Below are positions 33,435 to 41,760 of a stretch of DNA of 64,000 nucleotides, in pieces. A program made the translations under genes and the position numbers. The notes under the pieces were generated by a model. The model was given only the letters and a program-made list of their open reading frames with translations. It was not told where the DNA came from and did no database searches. This DNA comes from Nocardia beijingensis NBRC 16342 (lineage in GTDB: Bacteria > Actinomycetota > Actinomycetes > Mycobacteriales > Mycobacteriaceae). Where the stretch lies: assembly GCF_001612785.1 (NCBI RefSeq), contig NZ_BDBC01000002.1:1-64000 (forward strand). The letters are read 5' to 3'. Every line of letters begins with the position of its first letter. The stretch's first letter is position 1.

Positions 33435-34328
33435 TCACCGTGCGGCGAGGACGGGTTCGGCGATGTACTGCTGCGCGAACTTGCGCAGCGAGTCCTGCTT
33501 GGCGGCCAGTTCGCCGTCGAAACCGATGCCGTCGGCCAGCCACGGCACCACGATCGCGTCGGTGACGCCCGCGTCCGCGAGATCCTGATAGCCCGACCGG
33601 CCGAAGCGATCGACGCACACCGCCTGGATCTCGAACGGTTCCTCGGAGCGGCCGTACTCGGCGCGCAGCACGTCGAGCTTGCCGATGGTGCCCCGCAGTT
33701 CGTCGTAGGTCATCATGGCCGAGGTCCAGCCGTCGCCCACCCGTGCTGCCCGGCGCAGCGCCGCCTCGGTGTGCCCGCCGATGTAGAACGGCACCGGCTC
33801 GCTCGGGGCCGGGCTGATCTGTAGCGGATCGAAGTCGAAGAACTCGCCGTGGTACTCGACCATGCCGCCTGCGAGCACCAATTTGATCACTTCGATCATC
33901 TCGTCCACCCGCGCGCCGCGACGCGCGAACGGCACGCCGCACCACTCGAACTCCTCCGGCGCCCAACCGATTCCGACGCCGAAACCGAACCGGTTGCCCG
34001 ACAGGTTGGCCACCGAGCCGACCTGCCGGGCCAGCAGCAGCGGGTTGCGCGAACCCAGCTTCAGCACGTTGGTGTAGAAGCGGATGCGGCTGGTGACGGC
34101 CGCCATGGCGGTCGCACCGATGAGCGGATCGACCCACGGGGTGTCCGGCCCCCAGAACCTGCTGCCGTCGGGGGTGTAGGGGTACTTCGCCGACGCCGAC
34201 TTCATGTAGAACAGCGAGTCCGGCAGCGCGATCGACGAGAAACCACACTCTTCGGCGGTTTTCGCGAGTCCGGTCAGCTGGTCCAGCGGACTCAGCGCGA
34301 TGCCGACGGTGAACTTCAGCGCGGTCAC
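33435..34328 (-). CDS. LLM-class (F420-type) oxidoreductase
   Basis: 297 aa from GTG 34328, overlapping the ltp3 stop (GTGA). It is a luciferase-like TIM barrel: 'LAKTAEECGFSSIALPDSLF' near the N-terminus, 'RIRFYTNVLKLGSRNPLLLARQVGSVANLSGNRFGFGVGIGW' in the core, and 'PSEPVPFYIGGHTEAALRRAARVGDGW'. Such proteins usually use coenzyme F420 in actinobacteria, though FMN is possible. It is in one operon with ltp3, ltp4 and the DUF35 gene, so it probably reduces or oxidises a steroid-CoA intermediate. The substrate is unknown. Confidence 0.82.
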   Translation of the reverse strand: MTALKFTVGIALSPLDQLTGLAKTAEECGFSSIALPDSLFYMKSASAKYPYTPDGSRFWGPDTPWVDPLIGATAMAAVTSRIRFYTNVLKLGSRNPLLLARQVGSVANLSGNRFGFGVGIGWAPEEFEWCGVPFARRGARVDEMIEVIKLVLAGGMVEYHGEFFDFDPLQISPAPSEPVPFYIGGHTEAALRRAARVGDGWTSAMMTYDELRGTIGKLDVLRAEYGRSEEPFEIQAVCVDRFGRSGYQDLADAGVTDAIVVPWLADGIGFDGELAAKQDSLRKFAQQYIAEPVLAAR

Positions 34329-35491
34329 CGTCGCTCCGATCCGACCACCCACATCGAGAAGTACTGCGAACCGCCGCCGTAGGCGTGGCCGAGCGCTTTG
34401 CGCGCGCCCTCGACCTGATAGTCCCCGGCCCGCCCCATGACCTGCTTGGCGGCCTCGGCGAACCGGATGAGTCCGGAGGCGCCGATCGGGTTGGACGACA
34501 GCACGCCGCCGGACGGATTGACCGGAAGGGTGCCGCCGATCTCGGTCTCGCCCTTGTCGGTGAGCTTCCAGCCGTCGCCCTGCGGCACGAAGCCGAGGTT
34601 CTCCAGCCACATCGGTTCGAACCAGGAGAACGGGACGTAGATCTCGGCCACGTCGATCTCCTCGAGCGGGTTGGTGATGCCCGCCGCCTGCCACAGCGCC
34701 GCGGCCGCGTCCCGGCCCGCCTGCGGATTCACCTGGTCGCGCCCGGCGAACGTGGTCGGTTCGGTGCGCATCGCGGTGCCGTGCACCCAGGCGACCTTCC
34801 GCCCGGTGGCCTCGACCGCTTCGGCGGCGTCCGCGTCGCCCAGCACGATCGCGCACGCGCCATCGGAGGACGGGCAGGTCTCGTCGAAGCGGATCGGGTC
34901 CCACAGCATCTGCGAGGCGAGCACCGATTCCAGCGTGATGTCGGGCTGCTTCAGGTGCGCCAGCGGGTTCTTGGCTCCGTTGCGGCGATCCTTCACCGCC
35001 ACCATGGCGCCGATGTGACCGGGTGCGTTGGAGCGCCGGATGTAGGAGCGCACGTGCGGGGCGAAGTATCCGCCCGCGCCCGCGCCGACCGGCATGGTGA
35101 ACGGCACCGGGATCGACAGCGCCCACATGGCGTTCGACTCCGACTGCTTCTCCCAGGCCACGGCGAGCACACGCTTGTGCACGCCCGCCTGGATCAGGTT
35201 GGTCGCGACGATGCCGGTGGAGCCACCGACCGAACCGGCGGTGTGCACCCGCAGCAGCGGCTTGCCGGTGGCGCCGAGCGCGTCCGCCATGAACAGCTCG
35301 GGCATCATGACGCCCTCGAAGCCGTCGGGCGCCTTGCCGACCACGACCGCGTCGATGTCGGCGATGGTGAGACCGGCGTCGGCCAGGGCACGATCGATGG
35401 CCTCGCGGCACATGCCCGACATGGACACGTCGGTCCGTTTCGTCACGTGATGGGTTTGTCCGGTGCCGAGCACCGCGGCGGGCAAGCTCAT
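34325..35491 (-). CDS. ltp3: Thiolase-like lipid-transfer protein Ltp3
   Basis: 388 aa from ATG 35491, overlapping the ltp4 stop (ATGA). The thiolase-like fold shows 'LGATGKPLLRVHTAGSVGGSTGI' in place of the nucleophile loop, lacking the usual Cys, and 'VNPSGGVLSSNPIGASGLIRFAEAA' at the second catalytic loop with no GHP motif. This is the pattern of SCP2-thiolase-like aldolases such as Ltp2, which with a DUF35 partner cleave steroid side-chain aldol CoA esters. Order DUF35-ltp4-ltp3 mirrors Rv3521-Rv3523. The probable role is retro-aldol or related chemistry; Ltp3's own reaction has not been settled as far as I know. Confidence 0.85.
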   Translation of the reverse strand: MSLPAAVLGTGQTHHVTKRTDVSMSGMCREAIDRALADAGLTIADIDAVVVGKAPDGFEGVMMPELFMADALGATGKPLLRVHTAGSVGGSTGIVATNLIQAGVHKRVLAVAWEKQSESNAMWALSIPVPFTMPVGAGAGGYFAPHVRSYIRRSNAPGHIGAMVAVKDRRNGAKNPLAHLKQPDITLESVLASQMLWDPIRFDETCPSSDGACAIVLGDADAAEAVEATGRKVAWVHGTAMRTEPTTFAGRDQVNPQAGRDAAAALWQAAGITNPLEEIDVAEIYVPFSWFEPMWLENLGFVPQGDGWKLTDKGETEIGGTLPVNPSGGVLSSNPIGASGLIRFAEAAKQVMGRAGDYQVEGARKALGHAYGGGSQYFSMWVVGSERR

Positions 35492-36522
35492 CGGTTCTCC
35501 GATTCCAAGACGGTCACAAGGTTCTGCTGCAACGCCGGGCCGCTGGTGGCGTGCGCCAACGCGCGATTCGCCGAGCCCGCGATGATCGCCTCGGCCGCGA
35601 AGCCGATGCGTTCCAGGCCCGCGGCGAACATCGGGTGGGCCGCGAGTGCGCCACCGGACGGGTTCACCTTCGTGCCGTTCTTCAGCCCGATCGCCTCGGC
35701 GAGGATCAGCTGCTGATGGCTGAACGGCGCGTGCAGTTCGGCGATGTCGAAATCGCTCACGTCGCCGCCGGTGACCGCCTTGGCGGCGGCGGCCGTCGAG
35801 GGCGAGACGGTGAGGTCGCGCGCACCGAGCACGGGAGTGTCGACCCGATGCGCCATGCCGGTGATCCAGGCGGGACGTTCGCACAGTTCGCGGGCGCGGT
35901 CGCCCACGGCGAGCACGATCGCGGCCGCGCCGTCGGTGATCGGCGCGATGTCGTGCGCGCGCAGCGGATCGGCGACGTAGGGCTGGTCGAGCAGGCTGTC
36001 GACGTCACCGTCGCCTGCCACGACGGCCGCCATGTCGCGCTCGGTCCAGCGGCCCGCGTCCAGACCGGCGCGCGCCTGCAGGCCCGCGATCGACCAGGCG
36101 TCCGGCCACAGCGGCGCGACCAGGTACGGGTCCAGTTGCATGGTGAGCACCTGACGCAGCGTGCCGGCGGAGGACTTGCCGAAGCCGTACACCAGCGCCG
36201 TGGTCGCCTGCCCCGAGCGCAGTTTCACCCACGCCTCGTACAGCGCCCACGCGGCGTCCATCTCGACGTGCGATTCGTTGATCGGCGGCACCGCGCCGAT
36301 GGCGTCGATCGCCGAGATGAACGAGAAGGCGCGTCCGGCGAGGTAATCGGACGAGCCGGAGCACCAGAAGTCGATGTCGGACTTGGTGATGCCGAGTCGG
36401 TCGTAGAGCTGCTGGAAGCAGGGCACCAGCATCTCGACACCGTTGGTGGTGCCGAAGGTCTCCGGCACGTGCGGCGCGTGGGCGAAGCCCACGACCGCGA
36501 TGTCGGTGGCGTTGTCAGTCAA
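35488..36522 (-). CDS. ltp4: Thiolase-like lipid-transfer protein Ltp4
   Basis: 344 aa from ATG 36522. It is a second thiolase-like protein, distinct from Ltp3: 'SGSSDYLAGRAFSFISAIDAIGAVPPINESHVEMDAAWALYEAW' region with no nucleophilic Cys in the expected loop, 'ITDGAAAIVLAVGDRA', 'FDIAELHAPFSHQQLILAEAIGL' and 'VNPSGGALAAHPMFAAGLERIG', where a His (HPM) survives. It corresponds to Rv3522. It lies between the DUF35 gene (12 bp gap) and ltp3 (overlap), so an Ltp3-Ltp4-DUF35 complex is likely by analogy with Ltp2-ChsH2. Confidence 0.85.
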   Translation of the reverse strand: MTDNATDIAVVGFAHAPHVPETFGTTNGVEMLVPCFQQLYDRLGITKSDIDFWCSGSSDYLAGRAFSFISAIDAIGAVPPINESHVEMDAAWALYEAWVKLRSGQATTALVYGFGKSSAGTLRQVLTMQLDPYLVAPLWPDAWSIAGLQARAGLDAGRWTERDMAAVVAGDGDVDSLLDQPYVADPLRAHDIAPITDGAAAIVLAVGDRARELCERPAWITGMAHRVDTPVLGARDLTVSPSTAAAAKAVTGGDVSDFDIAELHAPFSHQQLILAEAIGLKNGTKVNPSGGALAAHPMFAAGLERIGFAAEAIIAGSANRALAHATSGPALQQNLVTVLESENR

Positions 36523-36534
36523 CGTGCGCCTCTC

Positions 36535-37554
36535 TCAGAGGTGGTGCTTGTAGGTCTCGTAGTCGGCGTCCGGCTCGCCGGAGGGGCGGAAGTGGTCCAC
36601 GTTCTCCAGGCCGTAGCCCCACTCCTCGCGCGGCTTCCACACCGCCTGCACCCGCATGCCCATGCGTACTTCGCTCGCGTCGCAGCCGAGCACCAGGTGC
36701 AGCACCGGAATGTCCGCGCCATCCAGCAGCACATACGCCGCGACATAAGGCGGCTTGATCCGCTGGCCCATGAACGGCACGTTGACGATGCAGAAGGTGG
36801 TCACGGTGCCGTGATCGGACAGCTCGATGAACTCGTCGGTCGGCCTGCCGTCGGTCGGATTCGCGCCGCGCGGCGGGAAGTACACCTTGCCCGCGGCGTC
36901 GGTGCGCGCGCCGATCAGCTTGCCTTCGGCGAGCCCGCGCAGGTAGACGGTCTCCTGCGGCGAGGCGGTGTGCTTGTAGGACAGGTCGACCGGCGTGGTG
37001 ATCATGGTGACCGGGTCGGCCGCGGCGGACTCGACGGGTGTGGAGGACTTCTCGCCCGGCTCGAAGCAGAGGATGTCGCGAATGCTGCCCTCGGTCTGCT
37101 CGGCCCAGCGGGCGGCCACCCGCAAGCCTTTCCGAATGTCCTCGGGCGCGGCCACGTCGACGGCGTGCAGCAGCGTCGTGTCGGCGCCGTCCAGCCGGAT
37201 CAGCGCCCAGGCGAACGGCCGGTCGAACGGCTGGCCGGGCAGCGGCTCGCGCACCCAGGTCCACGATTCGACGGTGCCCGTGTCGGCGACGTCGACGAAT
37301 TCGGTCAGCGGTTCGGCGGTGATCGGATCGTATTCCGGCGGCGGCACGATCACCCGGCCGTCCGAGCCGCGCGCGCCGACGATCTTATGGTCGCGCAATC
37401 GGGTCAGGAAGGTTCCGATGGTGGAGCCGACGGAGCGGGTGTAATCGAAACGCACCCGCAGGGGCGCGCTGAGTACCTCGGGCACGGCGTCCGTGTTCAA
37501 TGCCGTGCCGCTACCACCAGCGATTGCCGTGGATGCAGTATTCCCCTGAGTCAC
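36535..37554 (-). CDS. Tandem DUF35 (OB-fold) protein, Rv3521-like
   Basis: 339 aa from GTG 37554, 9 bases after a KstR box and without a clear ribosome site, so possibly leaderless. Two DUF35 units are visible. The first spans residues about 30-165 ('TFLTRLRDHKIVGARGSDGRVIVPP', then OB-fold 'GTVESWTWVREP...FAWALIRLDGADTTLLHAV'). The second spans about 185-325 ('LRGLAEGKLIGARTDAAGKVYFPPRG', then 'GTVTTFCIVNVPFMG...VAAYVLLDGADIPVLHLV'). In ordinary DUF35 proteins the turn before 'V(Y/I)FPPR' holds two CxxC zinc-ribbon pairs; neither unit has them. It is first of the leftward Ltp operon and should be the partner of Ltp3/Ltp4. Confidence 0.85.
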   Translation of the reverse strand: MTQGNTASTAIAGGSGTALNTDAVPEVLSAPLRVRFDYTRSVGSTIGTFLTRLRDHKIVGARGSDGRVIVPPPEYDPITAEPLTEFVDVADTGTVESWTWVREPLPGQPFDRPFAWALIRLDGADTTLLHAVDVAAPEDIRKGLRVAARWAEQTEGSIRDILCFEPGEKSSTPVESAAADPVTMITTPVDLSYKHTASPQETVYLRGLAEGKLIGARTDAAGKVYFPPRGANPTDGRPTDEFIELSDHGTVTTFCIVNVPFMGQRIKPPYVAAYVLLDGADIPVLHLVLGCDASEVRMGMRVQAVWKPREEWGYGLENVDHFRPSGEPDADYETYKHHL

Positions 37555-37563
37555 GATATCGAG

Positions 37564-37577
37564 TAGAACAGGTTCTA
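37564..37577. promoter_or_regulatory. KstR box between the DUF35 operon and the LLM gene
   Basis: TAGAACAGGTTCTA is a full match to TNNAACNNGTTNNA and nearly a perfect palindrome. It is centrally placed to control both divergent units. Confidence 0.9.
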
Positions 37578-37615
37578 ACTCTGGTGGCAAGCGGTTGATC
37601 GGAAAGGAGTCCGGC

Positions 37616-38653
37616 GTGAAGTTCGGATTGCAACTCGGGTACTGGATGGCCCAGCCGCCCGCGAACGCGGGGGAGCTGGTGGTGGCGGCCGAGGAAGCCG
37701 GGTTCGACGCCGTCTTCGCCGCCGAGTCGTGGGGGTCGGATGCCTTCGGTCCGCTCACCTGGTGGGGTTCGTCCACGCGGCGGGTGCGCCTGGGCACGTC
37801 GGTGGTGCAGATGTCGGCGCGCACCCCCGCGGCGACCGCCATGCACGCACTCACCCTCGATCATCTCAGCGGTGGCCGCGCCATCCTCGGTCTGGGCGTC
37901 TCAGGTCCGCAGGTGGTGGAGGGGTGGTACGGCCAGCCGTTCGCCAAGCCGTTGCAGCGCACCCGCGAGTACGTCGGGATCGTGCGCCAGGTGCTGGCCA
38001 GGCAAGCGCCGGTCACCAACGAGGGCCCGCACTACCCGCTGCCGTACACCGGGCCGGGCTCGACCGGGCTCGGCAAGCCGCTGAAGCCGATCGTGCATCC
38101 GCTACGTGCGGATTTGCCGATCTGGCTGGGCGCGGAGGGGCCGAAGAACGTTGCGCTCACAGCCGAGATCGCCGACGGCTGGCTGGCCATCTACTACGCG
38201 CCGCGGCTGGCCGGGATGTACGACGAGTGGCTCGATGAGGGCTTCGCGCGGGCGGGCGCGCGGCGCAGCAGGGCGGACTTCGAGATCGCCGCGAGTTGCC
38301 AGGTGGTCATCACCGACGACCCGGCGAGCGAGCTGGAGCGGATGCGCTGGATCATGGCGCTCTACATCGGTGGCATGGGCGCGCCGGAACTCAATTTCCA
38401 TGCCCAGGTGTACCGGCGCATGGGGTACGACCGCGAGGTCGACGAGATCGGCAAGCTGTTCCAGTCGGGCAAGAAGGCCGAGGCCGCCGCGGCGGTGCCG
38501 GACGAGCTGATTCTGGACACCGCGATCATCGGCGACGAGGAGCATGTCCGCAAACAACTGCGGGTCTGGGAGGCCGCCGGCGTCACCATGATGCTGGTGT
38601 CGGTTCCCGATGTCGCGCAATTGCATCGGCTCGCACCCCTTGTCGAACAGTAG
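37616..38653 (+). CDS. LLM-class F420-dependent oxidoreductase, Rv3520c-like
   Basis: 345 aa from GTG 37616, with AAAGGAG 7 bases upstream. It is a luciferase-like barrel close to M. tuberculosis Rv3520c: 'GLQLGYWMAQPPANAGELV', 'AAEEAGFDAVFAAESWGSDAF', 'RVRLGTSVVQMSARTPAATAM', 'LSGGRAILGLGVSGPQVVEGWYGQPF' and 'IWLGAEGPKNVALTAEIADGW'. Rv3520c binds coenzyme F420 and is in the cholesterol regulon; its substrate is unresolved. It is divergent from the DUF35-ltp operon under a KstR box. Its TAG stop is the first triplet of the next KstR box. Confidence 0.88.
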   Translation: MKFGLQLGYWMAQPPANAGELVVAAEEAGFDAVFAAESWGSDAFGPLTWWGSSTRRVRLGTSVVQMSARTPAATAMHALTLDHLSGGRAILGLGVSGPQVVEGWYGQPFAKPLQRTREYVGIVRQVLARQAPVTNEGPHYPLPYTGPGSTGLGKPLKPIVHPLRADLPIWLGAEGPKNVALTAEIADGWLAIYYAPRLAGMYDEWLDEGFARAGARRSRADFEIAASCQVVITDDPASELERMRWIMALYIGGMGAPELNFHAQVYRRMGYDREVDEIGKLFQSGKKAEAAAAVPDELILDTAIIGDEEHVRKQLRVWEAAGVTMMLVSVPDVAQLHRLAPLVEQ

Positions 38654-38664
38654 AACACGTTCTA
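38651..38664 (+). promoter_or_regulatory. KstR box overlapping a stop codon, upstream of the FadD gene
   Basis: TAGAACACGTTCTA is a perfect palindrome and full KstR match. Its first three bases are the stop codon of the upstream LLM gene, and its last bases begin a -10-like TAGATT (38663-38668). The GTG of the FadD gene follows 7 bases later, so the transcript is probably leaderless. Confidence 0.9.
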
Positions 38665-38675
38665 GATTCGATGGG

Positions 38676-40274
38676 GTGACTGCCTCACCCGCCCCGTCGG
38701 CTCCGCCTCCTCACCAGCCCCCCGCGCAGGAGCCAGTGCAAATTCTCGGTCTGTGGAACATCGCCGAAGCCGAACCCGATCGGATCGCGATGGTCGATCC
38801 CTGGGGCCGGGAGGTGACGTATCGCGAATTGGCCACGCTGGCCAATCGTTACGCCACCGGCCTGCGCGGGCTCGGCTTGAACACCGGCGACGTGCTGGTG
38901 AGCATGGTGCACAACTGCGTGGAGGCCATCGCGGCGTATTTCGCGGCCTACCAGTCCGGGTTGTACATCGTCGCGGTGAACTGGCATCTCACCGGTCCGG
39001 AAGTCGCCTACATCCTCGCCGACAGCGAAGCCAAGGCGTTCATCGCCAGCGATCGTTTCGCCGCCGCCGCCAAGGCCGCCGCCGACGAAGCCGGGCTGCC
39101 CGCGACGGCGCGCTTCGCGGTGGGGGAGATCGAGGGCTTCAAGTCGGTGGCCTGGCTCGGCGCGGCCGACACCGGCCGTCCCACCGACCGCAGCACCGGC
39201 GCGCCGATGCTCTACACCTCCGGAACCACCGGACGGCCCAAGGGCGTCCGGCGGCCGCTCACCGGTGCGGACCCGGACGTCGTCCCGCCGCACACCACCG
39301 CGTTCTTCGGCCTGTTCGAGCTCGCGCCCTACGACGACCACGTGCACATCTGCGGCTCGCCGCTGTACCACACGGCGGTGCTGAACTTCGCGACCATCTC
39401 CATCCAGCTGGGCCACAAGCTCGTGCTGATGGACCGCTGGGACGCCGAGGACATGCTGCGGCTGATCGACAAGCACCGGGTGACGCACAGCCACATGGTG
39501 CCCACCCAGTTCCACCGCCTGCTCGCCCTGCCGGAGGAGGTGCGCGCCAAGTACGACGTGTCCTCGCTGCGCAGCATGGTGCACGGCGCCGCGCCCTGCC
39601 CGCAGGAGACCAAGCGGCAGATGCTCGAGTGGTGGGGTCCGACGGTCACCGAGTACTACGCGGCCACCGAGGGCGGCGGCACGGTGATCAACGGCACCGA
39701 CTGGCTGCGCAAGCCGGGCTCGGTCGGCAAGGCGTGGCCGTGGTCGGTGATCAAGGTGCTCAGCGAAGAGGACGGCTCCGAGGTGCCGGTCGGCGAACCC
39801 GGCCTGGTCTACATGCGCATGGGCGCGTCGAGTTTCGAGTACCACCACGACAAGGCCAAGACCGAGGACTCGCGCGTCGGCGACCTGTTCACCGTCGGCG
39901 ACATCGGCCACCTCGACGAGGACGGTTACCTCTACCTGCACGACCGGCGCTCGGACCTGATCCTGTCCGGCGGTGTGAACATCTACCCGGCGGAGGTCGA
40001 GAACGTCCTGATCACCCACCCGAAGGTCGCCGACGTCGCGGTCTTCGGCATCCCGCACCCGGATTGGGGCCAGGAGGTGAAGGCGGTCGTACAGCCCGCC
40101 GACGGAACCGAGGGCGACGACGCGCTCACCGAGGAACTCCTCGCCTTCGCCGCCACGCAGTTGGCGAAGTACAAGATGCCCAAGTCGATCGATTATCTGC
40201 CCGAACTGCCGCGCGATCCGAACGGCAAGCTCTACAAGCGCAAGCTGCGGGAGCGGTACATTCCCGCGTCCTGA
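38676..40274 (+). CDS. Acyl-CoA synthetase (FadD-type) of the KstR regulon
   Basis: 532 aa from GTG 38676, just after the KstR box and -10-like element. ANL ligase motifs: P-loop 'MLYTSGTTGRPKGVRRPLT' (residues about 177-195), 'TEYYAATEGGG', hinge 'GDIGHLDEDGYLYLHDRRSDLILSGGVNIYPAEVE' split over residues about 408-442, and catalytic Lys in 'RDPNGKLYKRKLRE' near the end. It activates a carboxylic acid to its CoA thioester with ATP. It differs clearly from FadD3 and FadD19; the pattern is nearer the FadD4-type or RHA1 accessory steroid ligases. Which side-chain or ring acid it takes is unknown. Confidence 0.85.
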   Translation: MTASPAPSAPPPHQPPAQEPVQILGLWNIAEAEPDRIAMVDPWGREVTYRELATLANRYATGLRGLGLNTGDVLVSMVHNCVEAIAAYFAAYQSGLYIVAVNWHLTGPEVAYILADSEAKAFIASDRFAAAAKAAADEAGLPATARFAVGEIEGFKSVAWLGAADTGRPTDRSTGAPMLYTSGTTGRPKGVRRPLTGADPDVVPPHTTAFFGLFELAPYDDHVHICGSPLYHTAVLNFATISIQLGHKLVLMDRWDAEDMLRLIDKHRVTHSHMVPTQFHRLLALPEEVRAKYDVSSLRSMVHGAAPCPQETKRQMLEWWGPTVTEYYAATEGGGTVINGTDWLRKPGSVGKAWPWSVIKVLSEEDGSEVPVGEPGLVYMRMGASSFEYHHDKAKTEDSRVGDLFTVGDIGHLDEDGYLYLHDRRSDLILSGGVNIYPAEVENVLITHPKVADVAVFGIPHPDWGQEVKAVVQPADGTEGDDALTEELLAFAATQLAKYKMPKSIDYLPELPRDPNGKLYKRKLRERYIPAS

Positions 40275-40391
40275 GGCACCCCGCCGGACGGGCGGCGTCG
40301 GGCAACGCCCGGCCCAGGTCCGACGGAGGGCAGGCGCCGCGCAGCCGGGCCGCTGGGGCTGTGACCCGGCCGCGCGATGACGCCGAAGGCG

Positions 40392-40426
40392 AATGCGCCC
40401 TTCACGATTACCGTGAAGGGCGCATT
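40392..40426 (+). terminator. Terminator after the FadD gene
   Basis: AATGCGCCCTTCACG (40392-40406) pairs perfectly with 40412-40426 around a 5-base loop, giving a 15-bp stem about 120 bp after the stop codon. No T tract follows. Confidence 0.75.
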
Positions 40427-40478
40427 CCCGTCCCCGCGGATGGGGATCTGCGAGCACGGTATGGATCGAACATGTCTA

Positions 40479-40580
40479 TCAAGAGTGCTCGTCTATCGCC
40501 TGCCGAAACTCCTCTGCGTGCGGCCCCGAGAGATCGAAGGTGACCGTGACTGTGGACTCGTCCCGCTCGGTGGTGGTCAT
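40479..40580 (-). CDS. Possible 33-aa small protein
   Basis: An ATG at 40580 opens a 33-codon frame ending with TGA at 40479. The peptide alternates polar beta-like sequence ('STVTVTFDLSG') with an amphipathic helix ('PHAEEFRQAIDEHS') and has third-position GC bias, which looks coding. There is no clear ribosome site and no recognisable family. It could equally be a gene remnant. Confidence 0.25.
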   Translation of the reverse strand: MTTTERDESTVTVTFDLSGPHAEEFRQAIDEHS

Positions 40581-40780
40581 GGCCGGACATTACCTATCGG
40601 CGTCGCGCCTGTCCTGCCGCCGTAGCGGCTGTCACCGCCGAAGTCGAGTATTTCGAGTGAAGCAACGATGTGGACGATCAGCCGGGTTGCTAGCTGCCGG
40701 GCACCTCGGGCAACCAGTGCGAACTCAGTAGCCGCAGCTCGGGACCCCCACGCAAGCAGAGTTATCGGGTCTACAACAAC

Positions 40781-40813
40781 GAAACCCCCGGCCCTTCTCG
40801 GCCCGGGGGTTTC
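40781..40813 (-). terminator. Terminator of the leftward hypothetical gene
   Basis: GAAACCCCCGG (40781-40791) pairs with 40803-40813, 18 bp beyond the stop at 40831, with partly symmetric GC-rich bases in the loop. Confidence 0.75.
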
Positions 40814-40830
40814 GTGGTTCGCGAGTTGGG

Positions 40831-41292
40831 TCAGCGGGCCGACAGCGCGATATGTTCCTGCCGGATGTCGCCACTGGCGACGGCGACGAGACGCTCCCGG
40901 TCATCGAGCGGCATCGCGAAAAACCGCATTCCATAGTGCGGTTCACCAAGCTCAGCGGCAGCGATTTCGATGGACCGCCGCGTCGTCTCGACCAGGATGC
41001 CCGGCCGATCCTGCGCCACCCGGACGGCAACGACTTCAGGGAAACCGTCACGACCGCCGACGCAGTACCGCAGTTGCTCGCCGGGCTCGCGAACACCGCC
41101 GATGCCGCCGGAATCCAGGCGGCCCTCGCCGTCGGCGACTTCCACGAAGGTCGCCAAGAAATCTGCATCCTCCGGCCAGCCCATGAGATCGGCTTCCGGT
41201 GGCCGTCGTGCGTCGCACCAGACGCGCCATGTGAATTCACCGCGGGAACCAACCGGCGTGACCGGCTCCCAACCTTGATCGCGGAGGGTCAT
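40831..41292 (-). CDS. Unknown protein (153 aa)
   Basis: 153 aa from ATG 41292, whose ATG overlaps the stop of the secreted-protein gene (ATGA). I do not recognise a family. The sequence is a soluble alpha/beta type with no signal peptide: 'RGEFTWRVWCDARRPPEADLMGW' near the start, 'LATFVEVADGEGRLDSGGIGGV' in the middle, and 'PHYGMRFFAMPLDDRERLVAV' near the end. Translational coupling to a secreted small protein suggests a shared task, but nothing more can be said. Confidence 0.6.
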   Translation of the reverse strand: MTLRDQGWEPVTPVGSRGEFTWRVWCDARRPPEADLMGWPEDADFLATFVEVADGEGRLDSGGIGGVREPGEQLRYCVGGRDGFPEVVAVRVAQDRPGILVETTRRSIEIAAAELGEPHYGMRFFAMPLDDRERLVAVASGDIRQEHIALSAR

Positions 41293-41681
41293 TTATGGAT
41301 TGTCACACACGGGTAGCCGGAGATCGAGACCCGTCCGGTGGGGTCCCACCAGCCAGCACAGATCCGCGTACCATCCAGGAACCCCCCAGTTGGGCCGTAG
41401 CTGTCACGGTAAACTCCGGAACCTTTTGCCCCCGGCTGGGTTACTTCGGAGTTGATTCTTTTGGCTTTACCGTCCGGGCTCACCACGATGTAGTACGCCT
41501 GCACTTGGCCTTCACCTCCGGGGCTGGCGTAGGTGGTGACGGTCTTGCCGACAATCAAGCCCTCGCCGATCACTGTGAGGCTGACTGGGCCGTCTTGTTT
41601 CTCCGCGCTGGCATGGGCCGGGGCGGCGCCGACAGCGAGTGCGGCAAACGCGGCGGCGACAGCGAGTGTTGTAGTGTGCAT
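41289..41681 (-). CDS. Small secreted protein
   Basis: 130 aa from ATG 41681. Residues 1-25 form a clear Sec signal peptide ('TTLAVAAAFAALAVGAAPAHA', cleavage after A-H-A). The mature part of about 105 residues is beta-rich ('VSLTVIGEGLIVGKTVTTYAS', 'QVQAYYIVVSPDGKAKRIN') and has two Cys near the C-terminus ('TRICAGWWD', 'SGYPCVTIHK') that may form a disulphide. No family recognised. It is coupled to the 153-aa gene downstream. Confidence 0.7.
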   Translation of the reverse strand: MHTTTLAVAAAFAALAVGAAPAHASAEKQDGPVSLTVIGEGLIVGKTVTTYASPGGEGQVQAYYIVVSPDGKAKRINSEVTQPGAKGSGVYRDSYGPTGGFLDGTRICAGWWDPTGRVSISGYPCVTIHK

Positions 41682-41760
41682 GATTCCCCCTGTGCGCTAA
41701 TAGGTTTGGGCTTGCAGCCCATAGAAATGGTCCCTGATTGGGGCACGTCAGCGCGAGTGG

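Larger units (their letters stand above)
40275..40830. other. Intergenic region with two terminators
   Basis: This 556-bp stretch contains a 15-bp hairpin at 40392-40426 after the FadD gene, a second hairpin at 40781-40813 that ends the leftward hypothetical gene, and one very short leftward frame (40479-40580) listed separately. Nothing else is evident. Confidence 0.6.
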
